The notes beneath the pieces are model-generated. The model saw only the letters and a program-made list of their open reading frames with translations. It was not told the origin of the DNA and did no database searches. From Spiroplasma kunkelii CR2-3x (GTDB lineage: Bacteria > Bacillota_I > Bacilli_A > Mycoplasmatales > Mycoplasmataceae): 64,000 nt of DNA. The stretch is from the NCBI RefSeq assembly GCF_001274875.1, contig NZ_CP010899.1, positions 1 to 64,000 on the forward strand, in the 5' to 3' direction. A program made the translations under genes and the position numbers. Positions 37,969 through 47,817 of this stretch are shown one piece after another. How positions within the stretch are numbered: the first letter of the stretch is position 1; every line of letters begins with the position of its first letter.

Positions 37969-38246
37969 TATTTCACATCCTTATTAGGTAATTTTTTATA
38001 TAAAGATTTATCTTTTATAATAAAAGTATCTTCTCTTCGACCATTTACATATTGACAATATTCATCAAAATCTTCTTTATATAATTGTTGTTGTTTTAAT
38101 TCAGCAAGTTCATTTTCGTAATATAACATTTTATTTCTAATTTCATATAATTTAAATAATTTATCATCTACATTTGTTTGATGCTTAGAACAAATAAAAT
38201 CTATAATATCTTGTATTTGTTCTATTTCTTTAACTGTTTTTGTCAT
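37968..38246 (-). CDS. Small coiled-coil early protein (92 residues)
   Basis: Helical N-terminus (KEIEQIQDIIDF...) and a conserved C-terminal half YKEDFDEYCQYVNGRREDTFIIKDKSLYKKLPNK that is also found in the 89-residue prophage 2 gene at 51065-51334 with a different N-terminus. Function unknown. TAATG overlaps join it to both neighbours. Confidence 0.7.
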   Translation of the reverse strand: MTKTVKEIEQIQDIIDFICSKHQTNVDDKLFKLYEIRNKMLYYENELAELKQQQLYKEDFDEYCQYVNGRREDTFIIKDKSLYKKLPNKDVK

Positions 38247-39004
38247 TATTTATCCTCCTCAATAATAGTTAATTGGTTTAATTGTTTTTTGGTGATTTTA
38301 ATACCAAATAAATTAGCATCTTCTAAATTAGCACCAATTAAATAAGCATCTTCTAAATCAGCATCTTCTAAATTAGCACCATGTAAATAAGCACCATATA
38401 AATCAGCATCTTCTAAATTAGCACCCTTTAAATTAGCATCTTCTAAATCAGCATCTCCTAAATTAGCACCCTTTAAATTAGCACATCGTAAATCAGCTTT
38501 TTCTAAATTAGCACAGCGTAAATTAGATTTTTCTAAATTAGCACAGCGTAAATTAGCATCTTTTAAATTAGCATCTTCTAAATCAGCTTTTTCTAAATCA
38601 GCACAGCGTAAATAAGCATCATATAAATAAGCACCTTTTAAATTAGCACCTTGTAAATTAGCACCCTTTAAATTAGCATCTTCTAAATCAGCATCTCGTA
38701 AATCAGTATCTTTTAAATTAGCACCCTTTAAATTAGCATATTCTAAAACAGCCCACTCTAAATTAGCATCTTCTAAATAAGCATCTTTTAAATTAGCACC
38801 ATATAAATTAGCGCCATGTAAATTAGCACCAGCAAATCTAACAGCTTTTAAATTAGCACCCTTTAAATTAGCACCTTCTAAATCAGCATCTCCTAAATAA
38901 GCACCGCGTAAATCTAATATTTCACTTTCTAAATATTGATTTAATTTTTCTTGTTCAACTTCAATACTAGTTAAGTCTTTAATAACTTCTTTTAATGTTT
39001 TCAT
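38246..39004 (-). CDS. Pentapeptide-repeat protein
   Basis: 252 residues; after a 28-residue leader (MKTLKEVIKDLTSIEVEQEK) it is almost wholly A(D/N)L-x-x repeats, about 40 in tandem, which would form a right-handed quadrilateral beta-helix of roughly ten coils. The surface is unusually acidic (many Asp/Glu), as in DNA-mimic members MfpA and Qnr that act on gyrase. Whether it targets gyrase is inference. GGAGG lies before the ATG. Missing from prophage 2, where only its last bases survive. Confidence 0.92.
   Translation of the reverse strand: MKTLKEVIKDLTSIEVEQEKLNQYLESEILDLRGAYLGDADLEGANLKGANLKAVRFAGANLHGANLYGANLKDAYLEDANLEWAVLEYANLKGANLKDTDLRDADLEDANLKGANLQGANLKGAYLYDAYLRCADLEKADLEDANLKDANLRCANLEKSNLRCANLEKADLRCANLKGANLGDADLEDANLKGANLEDADLYGAYLHGANLEDADLEDAYLIGANLEDANLFGIKITKKQLNQLTIIEEDK
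38290..38930. repeat. Tandem 15-bp coding repeats
   Basis: About 40 near-identical 15-bp units (GCATCTTCTAAATTA-type on the + strand) encoding the pentapeptides; slippage-prone. Confidence 0.9.
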
Positions 39005-39005
39005 A

Positions 39006-39143
39006 TTATAATTCCTCCAAATTCTTTTTCATAATTAATGTCTCAATATAGTCATAAGCACTCTCTTCTGAATGACATTCTTCTAATGCTTCATTAAATA
39101 AATCTTCTTCAGTATAAATATTTCCATTTTCATCTTTTCACAT
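39006..39143 (-). CDS. Small acidic early protein (45 residues)
   Basis: MWKDENGNIYTEEDLFNEALEECHSEESAYDYIETL..., strong AAAGGAG 10 bases upstream. The open frame continues upstream without a standard start through a hydrophobic helix (ISSISSLFTLSFLIYGI), so a longer membrane form may once have existed. Confidence 0.55.
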
Positions 39144-39271
39144 ATTATTTATCTCCTTTAATTTTTTGATTGCTTTTTCAGTTCTAGTAATTTTGTTTAT
39201 TCCATATATTAAAAAAGACAATGTAAATAAGGATGAAATAGATGAAATAATATTAATGTTGGTGTACTCAT
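39144..39271 (-). other. Remnant small membrane ORF
   Basis: ATG 39271 with GGAAAT upstream gives 20 residues (MSTPTLILFHLFH...). One base shift gives a membrane helix plus basic tail running into the next gene. Likely a frameshifted small membrane protein. Confidence 0.3.
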
Positions 39272-39272
39272 A

Positions 39273-39437
39273 TTATTTATTTCCTTTTCATTCAATATCT
39301 TTTAAATCAATAATTGCCGTTGATAAGCCATAATTATTATTTTCAATTTTTTCTCGCACTTTTGCTTCTTCTAGTGTGTAATAAGCATAAGTAGTTAAAT
39401 ATTCATTTTTAATAATTAATAAGTATTTTTTAGTCAT
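39273..39437 (-). CDS. Small early protein (54 residues), unknown
   Basis: MTKKYLLIIKNEYLTTYAYYTLEEAKVREKIE...; beta-hairpin then helix. Preceded by AGGAGGAATTA. No homologue in prophage 2. Confidence 0.55.
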
Positions 39438-39450
39438 AATTTAATTCCTC

Positions 39451-39582
39451 CTAATTCTTTTTAGTATTTAATGCTCAATGTTCATCAGTAATTTCATCGT
39501 GTGTAATAATATATTTATTTTGTTTATTACATTTAAAGCAATAACCTCAATATCTTTTTTTAAAACATATTTTCTTTTTCAT
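39451..39582 (-). CDS. Small zinc-ribbon-like early protein (43 residues)
   Basis: MKKKICFKKRYWGYCFKCNKQNKY... with CFKC; first gene of the early operon. AAAGGAG lies about 15 bases upstream, somewhat far. Confidence 0.5.
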
Positions 39583-39613
39583 AGTTATTTTTAAATTCTC
39601 CTTTTTACAATTA

Positions 39614-39658
39614 ACTACAAAGTACTACAATGTTCTACATTTTGTAGTTACTTGTAGT
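39614..39658. promoter_or_regulatory. Operator-like dyad at the head of the early operon
   Basis: ACTACAA at 39614 and 39624, then TTGTAGT at 39642 and 39652: two direct copies on each arm, each 10 bp apart, symmetric about 39636. The spacing of one helical turn is typical of a dimeric repressor site. Confidence 0.55.
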
Positions 39659-39770
39659 ATTAAGTACCTCCTCATCAAGTCCCCACTAGTAGATTAATTA
39701 AGAAATCCCTGCCCAGTTCTTAAAAGTTATTCAACCTCTACGCACACGATTTTATTTTTATCCTTGCAAT
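39659..39770. other. Early leader region, no gene seen
   Basis: Between the operator dyad and the RNA candidate; contains TTGATGAGGAGG on the minus strand but no convincing start codon or frame. Confidence 0.4.
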
Positions 39771-39954
39771 TAATAGTTATGAATGCACCACTACGCGTCT
39801 ATCTTAATCAAAGTCATTAATTTACAAAATCGCAAAAAAACAAGTTAACAGCTCTAATGGTTTCATGCCGGCGGAAATGCCTTGTTGGGGAACCTTCCCT
39901 AAAAAATATGTAATTTTAAATTAAACACTTGTAGAGCCAATATATTTAATTTTT
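39771..39954 (-). ncRNA. Candidate structured leader/small RNA, copy 1
   Basis: 184 bases identical to 51364-51547. On the minus strand: possible promoter TTGAAA (39969-39964), 19-base spacer, TATATT; then GCUCUA (39937-39932) can pair with UAGAGC (39856-39851) around GC-rich hairpins (GGGAAGGUUCCC and GGC...GCC). ACAAGU (39932-39927) can pair with ACUUGU (39845-39840), which runs into seven Us. The two stems share base 39932, a switch-like or pseudoknot layout. No open frame. Confidence 0.5.
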
Positions 39955-39971
39955 AGAGTTAATTTTCAAAT

Positions 39972-40004
39972 AAAAAAACCAACCCAATAAGGGTCGGTTT
40001 TTTT
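39972..40004. terminator. Prophage-end terminator, copy 1
   Basis: AAAAAAACCAACCC, 5-base loop, GGGTCGGTTTTTTT. Pairing is complete on the minus strand (G-U), with one mismatch on the + strand. Copy at 51743-51775. Confidence 0.85.
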
Positions 40005-40031
40005 GTCCTACTTCATCCTTTATTCTACATT

Positions 40032-40229
40032 TTAAAATAATAATTTTATTATTTTTCATTTTTTTTTGTTTAATTTATTAAGATAAAAATCAATTAAATT
40101 AACACCATTTTTTTTCGCCATTTTTATTGCAATCATATTTTTAAAAACTTTTTCACTATATGATTTAGCACCATATCCTTTTAATCATTTTACATTATGC
40201 GAAATTTTTGGTTCGGTACAAGAACCCAT
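40032..40229 (-). CDS. Plectrovirus-type small protein (65 residues)
   Basis: MGSCTEPKISHNVKWLKGYG..., basic and helical; AGAGGA before ATG. It resembles small ORFs I associate with Spiroplasma SpV1-type filamentous viruses; it lies between prophage 1 and a ruined IS30 transposase. Specific function unknown. Confidence 0.55.
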
Positions 40230-40848
40230 ATATTAATCCTCTTGCATCAAGTATATTCAAGTAGCAAATTCTATCTCTTGTTAATTTGATGATAACATCA
40301 TTTTTAACAAATGCAACTATTTTTTAAAAAATAAAATTATTTTATAAATATACTTATTTTATAAATATACTTTAATTTAACCATATTTAAGCACACTAAA
40401 AAGGATTTATTAAGAATTTTAATAAATTTATTTAATATTCTGTAAAAATATTTCTTTTGCATTTATTCAATTTAAACAGGGCCGTATTTTTTCATTAATT
40501 ACATCATTAACTACTCAATTTAATCGTTTATGACTAACTTTATTAAAATCAGTTCCAAAAGGAAATCAGTGTCTTAATTCACTATTCATATATTAAATTA
40601 AAGGTTTTTGGCGAGGTTTACCAGCATCACAAAAATATATTTGTGTTTCAGCGAATATTTCTAATTCTCTTCATTTATAAAATTCTCTTCCTCTGTCAGT
40701 TATTACGTCTTTTATTTTACCTGTATACTGTAAAACTAAACGATAAAAAGTTAATAAAACTATAACAAATTAAAAATAATATTTTTAATATTTTAAAATT
40801 AAATATAACAAAAAAAATAGATTTTATTAACAATACACAAATATTAAT

Positions 40849-40932
40849 TTAATTTGAAAAAATTTTTTTAAAATATTGTCTTGATGTAAAATTTCCCAAA
40901 CAAGGTCTAATTGTAGTTAATCAAGTTGGCAT
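40849..40932 (-). CDS. Chimeric 27-residue ORF
   Basis: MPTWLTTI then RPCLGNFTSRQYFKKIFSN: a small viral-type N-terminus joined to what looks like the last residues of an IS30 transposase (compare NEKPRPSLG). AAAGGAG is upstream. Probably a recombination scar. Confidence 0.35.
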
Positions 40933-41054
40933 AATACATCTCCTTTCATAAATTAAAAAATTGAAATTTGTAAAATCGCTCCGCTCGTTATTGCTTTGCT
41001 CCATTAAAAAACACTATTTAATAAATTATCCGTTAATAAATTACGCGGAATAAT

Positions 41055-41174
41055 TTATTCTTTACTTTTTAATTTCAATATTTTTTTTGCAATCTTATTA
41101 ACAGTATTAATAACAATATCTTTACCATACTTTTTCACTAGCGACTGCAAAATAAAATATTGCTTTGTTTGCAT
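41055..41174 (-). CDS. Plectrovirus-type small protein (39 residues)
   Basis: MQTKQYFILQSLVKKYGKDIVINTVNKI..., perfect AGGAGG upstream. A paralogue of 36 residues lies at 51915-52025. The end is altered by a frameshift relative to that copy (KILKLKSKE versus KIEIKK). Confidence 0.65.
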   Translation of the reverse strand: MQTKQYFILQSLVKKYGKDIVINTVNKIAKKILKLKSKE

Positions 41175-42084
41175 AATTTCAACCTCCTATAATTAACTTA
41201 AAAAAGTTAATTAAATTAATAGTTAACTTTTTATCGGTTGGCATTTACAATTTACAACCCATTAAATTATTTATTTTAACTAATTCTTTAAACTTTTCAA
41301 AAACTTCATTAGCAGTATGATTTTCTAATTTTATTGCAAAGTATTTTTTACTTGATTGTTATACTAAAACTAAAAGAGAAGATTGATGATTTTTACCAAC
41401 AACAGTATCCATTTCAAATCATCCAACATTAGAAAATTTATTTTCAATGTTTCAAATTGACTTAAAATTAGTTAATTAACAAAGATTATCAGATTTTCCT
41501 TTTGTTTTATATTTTTTTACCACGATGACATAAATTTTCTTTTTTTAATCCAAACTCGCCCAAACGAACTCATTTATAAAAAGTTTTAACACAAGCAGGA
41601 AATTTAACACCAAATTTTAAAAAATAACGATAAATAAGTTGCTCAGGTGTATTACGATATTTATTAAATCTAATTTGAATAAAATTTAATTGTTCTTCTG
41701 TAAATTCAGGTATTTTTTTAATACATTTTTTTCGTTTTTTATAATAATCTTTATGTGATTCAACTGCTGTATAATCTTCTATTTTTTTAAATCTATTAAT
41801 TTCTCTTTTAACAATATTAATTCCACGATTTGTTTATCGTGCTATTTCTGACATATTAATTGTTCCATTTTTCTTTTTACAAGCATTAGAAAATAATAAA
41901 TCTTCAAATAAATATCTTTCATCAAATTTTACATGTATATATTTTTTCACTTTTTTCTGTCTCCAATCTTTTTAAAGTTATTTATACACTATTTTTTAAA
42001 AAACTATTGACAATTATTTTTAAAATTATACAATTAAATAATAAGTAAGTAATAAATTTTGTCTCTGAAATCTGTTTATATCAT

Positions 42085-42116
42085 AAAAAGAAAGTAATTA
42101 ATTTTACTTTCTTTTT
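42085..42116. terminator. Terminator before prophage 2
   Basis: 13-bp perfect stem AAAAAGAAAGTAA / TTACTTTCTTTTT. 41952-42268 otherwise holds a TTGACA at 42007 (same offset from the transposase as at 19988) and no gene. Confidence 0.75.
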
Positions 42117-42268
42117 ATTTTGATGTAAAATAAACATAATAAAAATAATGTTAAGTTCTTTAATACATTTTGCTACGTTTTTAGTTCTTGATAAGTTTGT
42201 TTTATAATCTCTTATTTAACCATATTGTTTAAATAATAGCAATTTTAATATGCAAAAAGGAGCAAAAA

Positions 42269-42478
42269 ATGAAAGAATTTAATCCAAAAACTGCAAGTTT
42301 ACGAACATTTTATCGTAAAATAGATGAATTTTGGCAAAATAAATCACCTGATGAACCATATACTTTAAATGATTTAACCAATAAATTAAGACTTTCTAAC
42401 AGATGACGATATGAAAATTACAAGATCGAAAAGATAGTTTCTTTGCTTGAACGACAAGTTGATAAAATTGAAAGTTAA
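42269..42478 (+). CDS. Small helical protein (69 residues), terminase-small-like or regulator
   Basis: MKEFNPKTASLRTFYRKIDEFW..., YTLNDLTNKLRLSNRWRY: a helix-turn-helix-like centre then a Lys/Glu helix. AAAGGAG 6 bases upstream. Sits where small terminase would be. Unrelated in sequence to 20339-20698. Confidence 0.55.
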
Positions 42479-42490
42479 TTAATTTGAAAT

Positions 42491-43685
42491 ATGTTAGATG
42501 AAAATCATATTCCTTATACTATTAATTTATCAAATTTTACTTTTACTTTATCAAATGGTAGCAAAATATATTGTAAAGGTTTACATTCACCAAGTCGAAA
42601 AGAAAAATTAAAAGCTTTTGCTGATTTGAATAAATATAAATTAGTTATTGATTGAAGAGAAGAATGTGACCAATTTTAACAAAAAGATTTAAATGATTTA
42701 GAATTTGCTATTCGTTGTTATCAAAATAAAATAACAATTAATACTTGTAATCCTGAAAGTTTAAAAAGATATATTGTTGGTTATTGTAATGAATTATTAC
42801 CTTTTAATGAAGAAATAATGCATAGTAAATATGAACAAATTAAATATATTGAAAAATGAAATATTAAAATCATTATTCTAATTGAAGACTTAATTATGAA
42901 TTACCACAAGATAAAGTTAATGAACAATTAAGATTATAACAATTAGATATTGAAAGAGCAAGAGTATGAAGTTGAGGTTTACCAGGTAATACTAGTGGTT
43001 CAATTTTTGCAAGATATATTGATATTATGCAAGCAACAGATATTATACAACCAACAAAATTATTGGGTGGAGTTGACTTAGCAAACTCTACTAGTCCAAA
43101 AGGACATACAACAGCAGCTAGTTTTTGAATATATAATTCATTTAATAAAAAAGCATATAAAGTAGCAGAATATACACATTCAAATGCTAACCAACAATTT
43201 AAAGGATCATTAGAACAAGTAAAAGATATTTTAGAGTTTTATAATAATCAATTAAATCAATATTTTATAATTTAATACAACAAGGTATATCAATTAATGT
43301 TGATGATAGTGCTTATGCAATATTAGAAAGTTTAAATCGAGAAAAATATAATTATAGTTTTGGTCAATATATGACATTTAAACCAGCACAAAAACAAAAA
43401 TTTAAAGTAAAGAATCGTATTGAAGCATTTACAATGTTAATAAATACTAATCAATTAAAATGATTATGAGAAAAATGTCCTGTAAGTAAAAATCAATATG
43501 AATTAATTCAATGAGAAGATAAAGAAGATTTAAGGGAAGAAAGAATGCTAGACTTATATGATGATACATTTGATAGTGATTTTTATGCTTTACATTTTGA
43601 ATTAATATCAATGGTTAAACATATGGTTAAACATAATAATTCATCAGATTATAAATTATGACAACAAAGGGAGTTAATAACTTAA
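42491..43685 (+). pseudogene. Decayed terminase large subunit
   Basis: Starts after the expected Walker A. Walker B-like KLVIDWREECDQF ends in TAA at about 42678. Later fragments in shifting frames include ITINTCNPESL, GLPGNTSGSIFARYID, nuclease motif GVDLANSTSPKGHTTAAS and LINTNQLKWLWEKCP. At least three stops and two frameshifts. The frame ends at 43685 overlapping the next start. Confidence 0.8.
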
Positions 43686-43963
43686 TGAAAAAAGATATTT
43701 ATGTAATACATGATGAGCGTGTAATAAATGCAAAAATACCATATATGTCTGTTTGTGGACAAGTTAAAAAAAGACTTTGTCAAGAATTAAAAAAAGATAA
43801 TATTGCAATATGTAAATTAAATTTATATAACGAATATATTAAAAAATATAAAAAAGTTAAAGTATGTGTAAAAGTTTTATCAAATGAACCCAGTTTATTA
43901 ACTGTAAATATAATTAATTATGGACTTATTTTAAAATTAAAGGAGCAAAATAATAATGAATAA
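43685..43963 (+). CDS. Small prophage protein (92 residues), unknown
   Basis: MKKDIYVIHDERVINAKIPYMSVCGQVKKRLCQELKK..., basic, beta-rich. TAATG overlap with the terminase remnant; overlaps the portal start by 8 bases. No motif recognised. Confidence 0.6.
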   Translation: MKKDIYVIHDERVINAKIPYMSVCGQVKKRLCQELKKDNIAICKLNLYNEYIKKYKKVKVCVKVLSNEPSLLTVNIINYGLILKLKEQNNNE

Positions 43964-45350
43964 TAATACATACCCTTCTTTACCAAACTTAAATGATATT
44001 AATAGTGTTTTAAAATATTATAATTATGATTGAACAATTAATTTAGCAAATATTATTGCTTGCCATCAAATGCGTTTAGTAAATGGTAAAGATATATTAT
44101 TTAAGTCCCATCGTAAAGACATTTTAGAAAAATTAAATTGATGATATGAAACTTATAAAATAAAAGAGAAATTAGATAAAAATGAATTAACAGCAAGTTT
44201 AATGGGTAAAACTATTTCTAATTTATTAGAAACTAGTGATGGTAATATTGATTTATGAATTAACCCATTTAACTTTACTTCAAGAGTAAGTAAAATAAAT
44301 GAAATTGAACAAGGTGCTGATATTTGATTAAATTATCATCAATCAGATAGTGGTTTTATTTTAAATTTAATTTGTACTAAAGATAAAATAATTATTAAAG
44401 GTTGACCTAAAAATAATGAAGTAGTTGTTTGTCAAAGTAAAACACAAATTAAAGATTATGTTAAACCTATTTTAGTACAAGAATTTAAAAATAAATTAGG
44501 TATTATTACTTTTTGAGAAATGATAAATGAACCTAATCAATTATTTTTATCAATATCAACTACATTAAATCCATGACCTACAATGTTAAATTGTTATAAA
44601 TTACAATTTGATTTAGAAGATAGTTTTAATATTAAATCAAAAGAAAGATATGCAAATCGTACACATTGATATGGTCAATTAGATGATAATTTAATGACTG
44701 CTTATAATAATGGTAATAAAAAAGTATTACAAGATGTATTTAGTGATATTTTTATTCAATCGGGTCAAACAGCAGCAGATGGAACATCATCTCAATCTTT
44801 ACAAGTAGTACAAGGTACACCAATTTTAGAAACATATACACAAGACCAAAAATCTATTATTGAACAAGTATATATAGCATGTAATTTTTCTAGTCCTTTT
44901 GGTGATGCTTCAGATAGTGAAGAAAATAAAACACAATCATTAATAAAAAAAACAAAAGACTTAGAAAAACAAGCTTATTTACAATCATATCGTAAACAAT
45001 ATTATACTAAGATGTTTGATATTGTTTTTAAATATTATGGTTTATGAGATGGAAATGGTGAATGTCCTTATGGTTTTGATTTTGTTAGTGCTAGTTTGGT
45101 TGACCAAATGCGACAAAATGAATTAATTACTGCTAGATTAGACAATGGAACAATGGAACCAATAAGAGCAATTACTGAATATGATAATATTGATAAATTA
45201 GAAGCAACTAAATATTATGAAAAAATTGAAAAATGACAAGATAAAATGCAAGCAAAAGAAATAGAAAATAATAATAAATTACTAGAATATGATGAAACTG
45301 GTAATAATCAAAATGCTTTTCAAGGTAGAACAGAAATTAAGGAGGATTAA
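43956..45350 (+). CDS. Phage portal protein, divergent from prophage 1
   Basis: 464 residues, fully open with Trp TGAs. Portal-like plan: WTINLANIIACHQMRLVNGKDILFK near the start, ELTASLMGKTISNLL, a mid beta part, then GQTAADGTSSQSLQVVQGTPI and a C-terminal coiled acidic tail. Lies directly after terminase as in standard phages, unlike the prophage 1 order. Low identity to 26543-27955, so the module was exchanged. AAAGGAGC precedes the ATG. Confidence 0.7.
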
Positions 45351-45353
45351 TAA

Positions 45354-46343
45354 ATGACAATTAGCCCAGCCGCTATGGCATATTTAAGAACAAGAGCAGG
45401 TGTTACTGCAATAGATATAAGGGAAAGTATAAAAGAATATCGACATTGAATGGTATTTCCTTTTAATGTTTATAGTTCATATATTCCTGATACAGAAACA
45501 GGTTGAAAACCTAATAATGCTAAAACAAGTGATTATGGAACTTATACTTGTATATTTGATAATATGGAAAGTACTATTGCACAATGACAAGGTAGTTTAA
45601 AAATAGTTCAAAAATATAAAGGTAAAGAAATTAATATTTTAACTATTGATGATTTTAAAAAGCAACCAGTTGACTCAACAATATGAGCAAATAATGAAAC
45701 ACCATTTGCTATAAAATTAAAAGATGAAAATTAAAATGATTATTGAAAATTAATTGATGGTGAAAATATTTATGATATTAATAGAATGTTAGAATATTTA
45801 AAACAATATAAATTAAGTTATTTTATAAATAATGATAATAAAGCAGATAATTTTTATACAAAAGAAGTTAAAGTTGGTAAATATTGAGATGCTTATATGA
45901 TTGATGATAGAAGTTTAATTCAGTTTGGTGATGCTAAATTTGAACAAGTATTTACTCAGCAATCAACAGAAAGACAATATACTTTATTAATTTTAGATGA
46001 AGATTCTTAAAAATTAAATATTAATGATTATTATAATTTTTATACTGTATTTAATGACTTTGGTTTAAATATTGGTGGTGATATTAATTCTGCCCCACAA
46101 GATAGGCAATTATTATATCCATCAAATGTTATTAATTATTATTCATTAGAAGATGGCAGTTTCTTATGACAAGAAATTACTTTTTCAAGTATTAATGACA
46201 AAATTAGTCATAGTGGTTTATCAGTAATACAATTTATACAAACAAGTGCTCCTGGTGAAGGTTATTGTTTTCCTAAAATAACTTATGATAAAAAACTAAA
46301 TAAAGGCATTGTTGAATTAGATAATATTTTAATAAAAGACCCT
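45354..46343 (+). pseudogene. Broken homologue of the 960-residue structural protein
   Basis: The same start plan as 27955 (HWMVFPFNVYSSYIPDTETGWKPNN; STIAQWQGSLKIV). In-frame TAA near 45732 and another near 46008 break it; the last part (GEGYCFPKITYDKK) matches EGYVIPKIIWDD of the intact protein. Cut at about 46343 by fusion to scaffold sequence. Starts 3 bases after portal stop with GGAGG upstream. Confidence 0.75.
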
Positions 46344-46711
46344 GTGTAGAAACTCGTATTAAAACTGAAACTGAAAAACAATATGAAGAAAAAATTAATA
46401 ATTATCAGTCAAAAATAAAAGAATATGAGTTATCACAAGTACCACAAGAAAATCGTAAATTAGTTGAAGAACTATTAAATAGTGGTAAAGATATGGAATA
46501 TATTAAAACTAACTTTAAAGATTTAATTGAGAAAAAACCACAATTAGATATGAAAAACCTAATGAATGGTGGAATTCAAATTAAAGATGAAAATATGTTT
46601 ATTGAAGAATTATCACAAAAAATTAAAGAAAATTTACAAGATAATCATAATATTCCTATTAATGAAAGAATTAAAAACTTAGTTCAAAAAGAATATCAGA
46701 AAGGAAAATAA
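46344..46711 (+). pseudogene. Scaffold gene fragment
   Basis: Near-identical to 22690-23057; the first third is missing, replaced by the structural-protein remnant. Frame continues to the normal stop. Confidence 0.85.
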
Positions 46712-46714
46712 AAT

Positions 46715-47565
46715 ATGGCATCAATTATAGGATTACATGAAGGATTTGTTATTGGAAATGGAGTAGCAAACTTAACAAAAGAAGGACATTTATTATTATC
46801 AGCACAAGAAATGAGAGTAAAAGATATTTTATCAAATCCTGATTATTATACTTTTCATCGCTTAACAGCAACAGCACAATCAAGTCCTAATATGGAAAGT
46901 GCAGATTATGCATTTGCAATTTATACAATACCTTACCTGAACGATTATTTTATGGTGATAGTGAATGAAATCATGAAAAAGGAAATCCAAAACAAAATCA
47001 AAATGCTAAGCGTGGTCGTTTAGTAATTGATCATACAATCGGATTAAAAACACAATGAAGAAGATTTGATTTAGATCGTTTAAAAAATACTGATCCATCA
47101 TTGCGAGGTGAATTAGTAGCAAAATGAACTGGTTCAATTACAGAAAATATGATGTTTAATTTAGAATTATACTTTTTAAAAGGTGTAATTGATAATTATA
47201 TTGCTAGATCAAAATTTAATTCTAATTATGCTTTTGTTTATGATACAAGTACAATTAAAACTCAACAAGATGCATTAGATTTAATGTATAAATTAGCACA
47301 TCGTATGACTGATGAAACAAGAAAAATTAACGCATCTCAAATTGGTACAAATACTAGTGACTGATAAATAATTTGAGAACCACATTCATATTTAGATTTA
47401 ACACGAGCATATACTCAATTAGTTGGTGAAAGTATTTCAGAAAATACAATGGTAACAGGTACTTTATTCCAAGATAAAGTAATGGTTTATATGATTTCTA
47501 AATCATTATGATTAGGGCAAGAAATTAAACCGTTATATGGTAAAACAACAGATGGAAAATTACAA
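46715..47565 (+). pseudogene. Capsid gene remnant
   Basis: Near-identical to 23061-23910. A 5-bp tandem duplication (TACCT, about 46930) shifts the frame and a G-to-T change makes TAA (about 47365, where copy 1 has GAA). Truncated at 47565 and fused to the membrane-protein tail. Confidence 0.88.
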
Positions 47566-47783
47566 TACCTAAAATACCAGCAATTAAATTACCTATTGGT
47601 AAATGTTTAGAAAAAGTTTATAAAATTCCAAGTTATATCTTATATTTAATATTATTTGGTTGATTAATATTTCGTAAGTATTTAAAAAAACATAATGTTA
47701 ATATTTGTCATAATTGTAAACAAACAATAGAACAAGTAGCAAGTTGAAATCAATATTGTCTTAAAAAAAGATGAAATAAATAA
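47566..47783 (+). pseudogene. 3' fragment of the polytopic membrane protein
   Basis: Nearly identical to 34376-34593 (IPAIKLPIGKCLEKVYKIPSY...); junction lies at a short AATACCT homology. Confidence 0.85.
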
Positions 47784-47789
47784 CATTTA

Positions 47790-47817
47790 AAAAAATAACC
47801 CTAGTTGGTTATTTTTT
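47790..47817. terminator. Convergence terminator, prophage 2 copy
   Basis: Same stem as 34600-34627. Confidence 0.85.

Larger units (their letters stand above)
20199..40004. mobile_element. Prophage 1, tailed-phage type, about 20 kb
   Basis: A + strand packaging/head/structural module (20.3-34.6 kb) converges at 34600-34627 on a minus-strand early module (34.6-39.6 kb), with an operator-like region and an RNA candidate at its head. The limits used are the terminators at 20198 and 39972-40004; no att repeats were identified. No integrase is visible. Size would suit the short-tailed Spiroplasma phages such as SpV3, but relationship is inference. Confidence 0.75.
40741..41236. mobile_element. 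Plectrovirus-like fragment inside the transposase remnant
   Basis: Flanked by CGATAAAAAGTTAA (40741-40754) and its exact reverse complement (41223-41236). Carries two small minus-strand ORFs; homologous to 51790-52035. Confidence 0.6.
40428..41951 (-). pseudogene. Decayed IS30-family transposase with an insertion
   Basis: N-terminal half (41951 down to about 41240) reads KFDERYLFEDLLFSNACKKKNG..., MDTVVGKNHQSSLLV; C-terminal half (about 40740-40428) reads DVITDRGREFYKW, YFCDAGKPRQK, NEKIRPCLNWINAKEIFLQ. DDE residues are recognisable, but several TAA stops and frameshifts are present. About 0.5 kb of other DNA (40741-41236), flanked by a 14-bp inverted repeat, splits it. Confidence 0.8.

Noticed and set aside
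38290-38930. Regular 15-bp repeats resembling a CRISPR or satellite array
   Set aside because: They encode pentapeptide repeats in one open frame, have no spacers, and vary at codon positions.
39771-39954. phi29-type packaging RNA
   Set aside because: The phage has a standard terminase pair and the sequence lacks the known pRNA layout; kept only as an unclassified structured RNA.
20199-40004. Prophage integrase or att repeats
   Set aside because: No tyrosine or serine recombinase motif and no convincing direct repeat were found at the edges.
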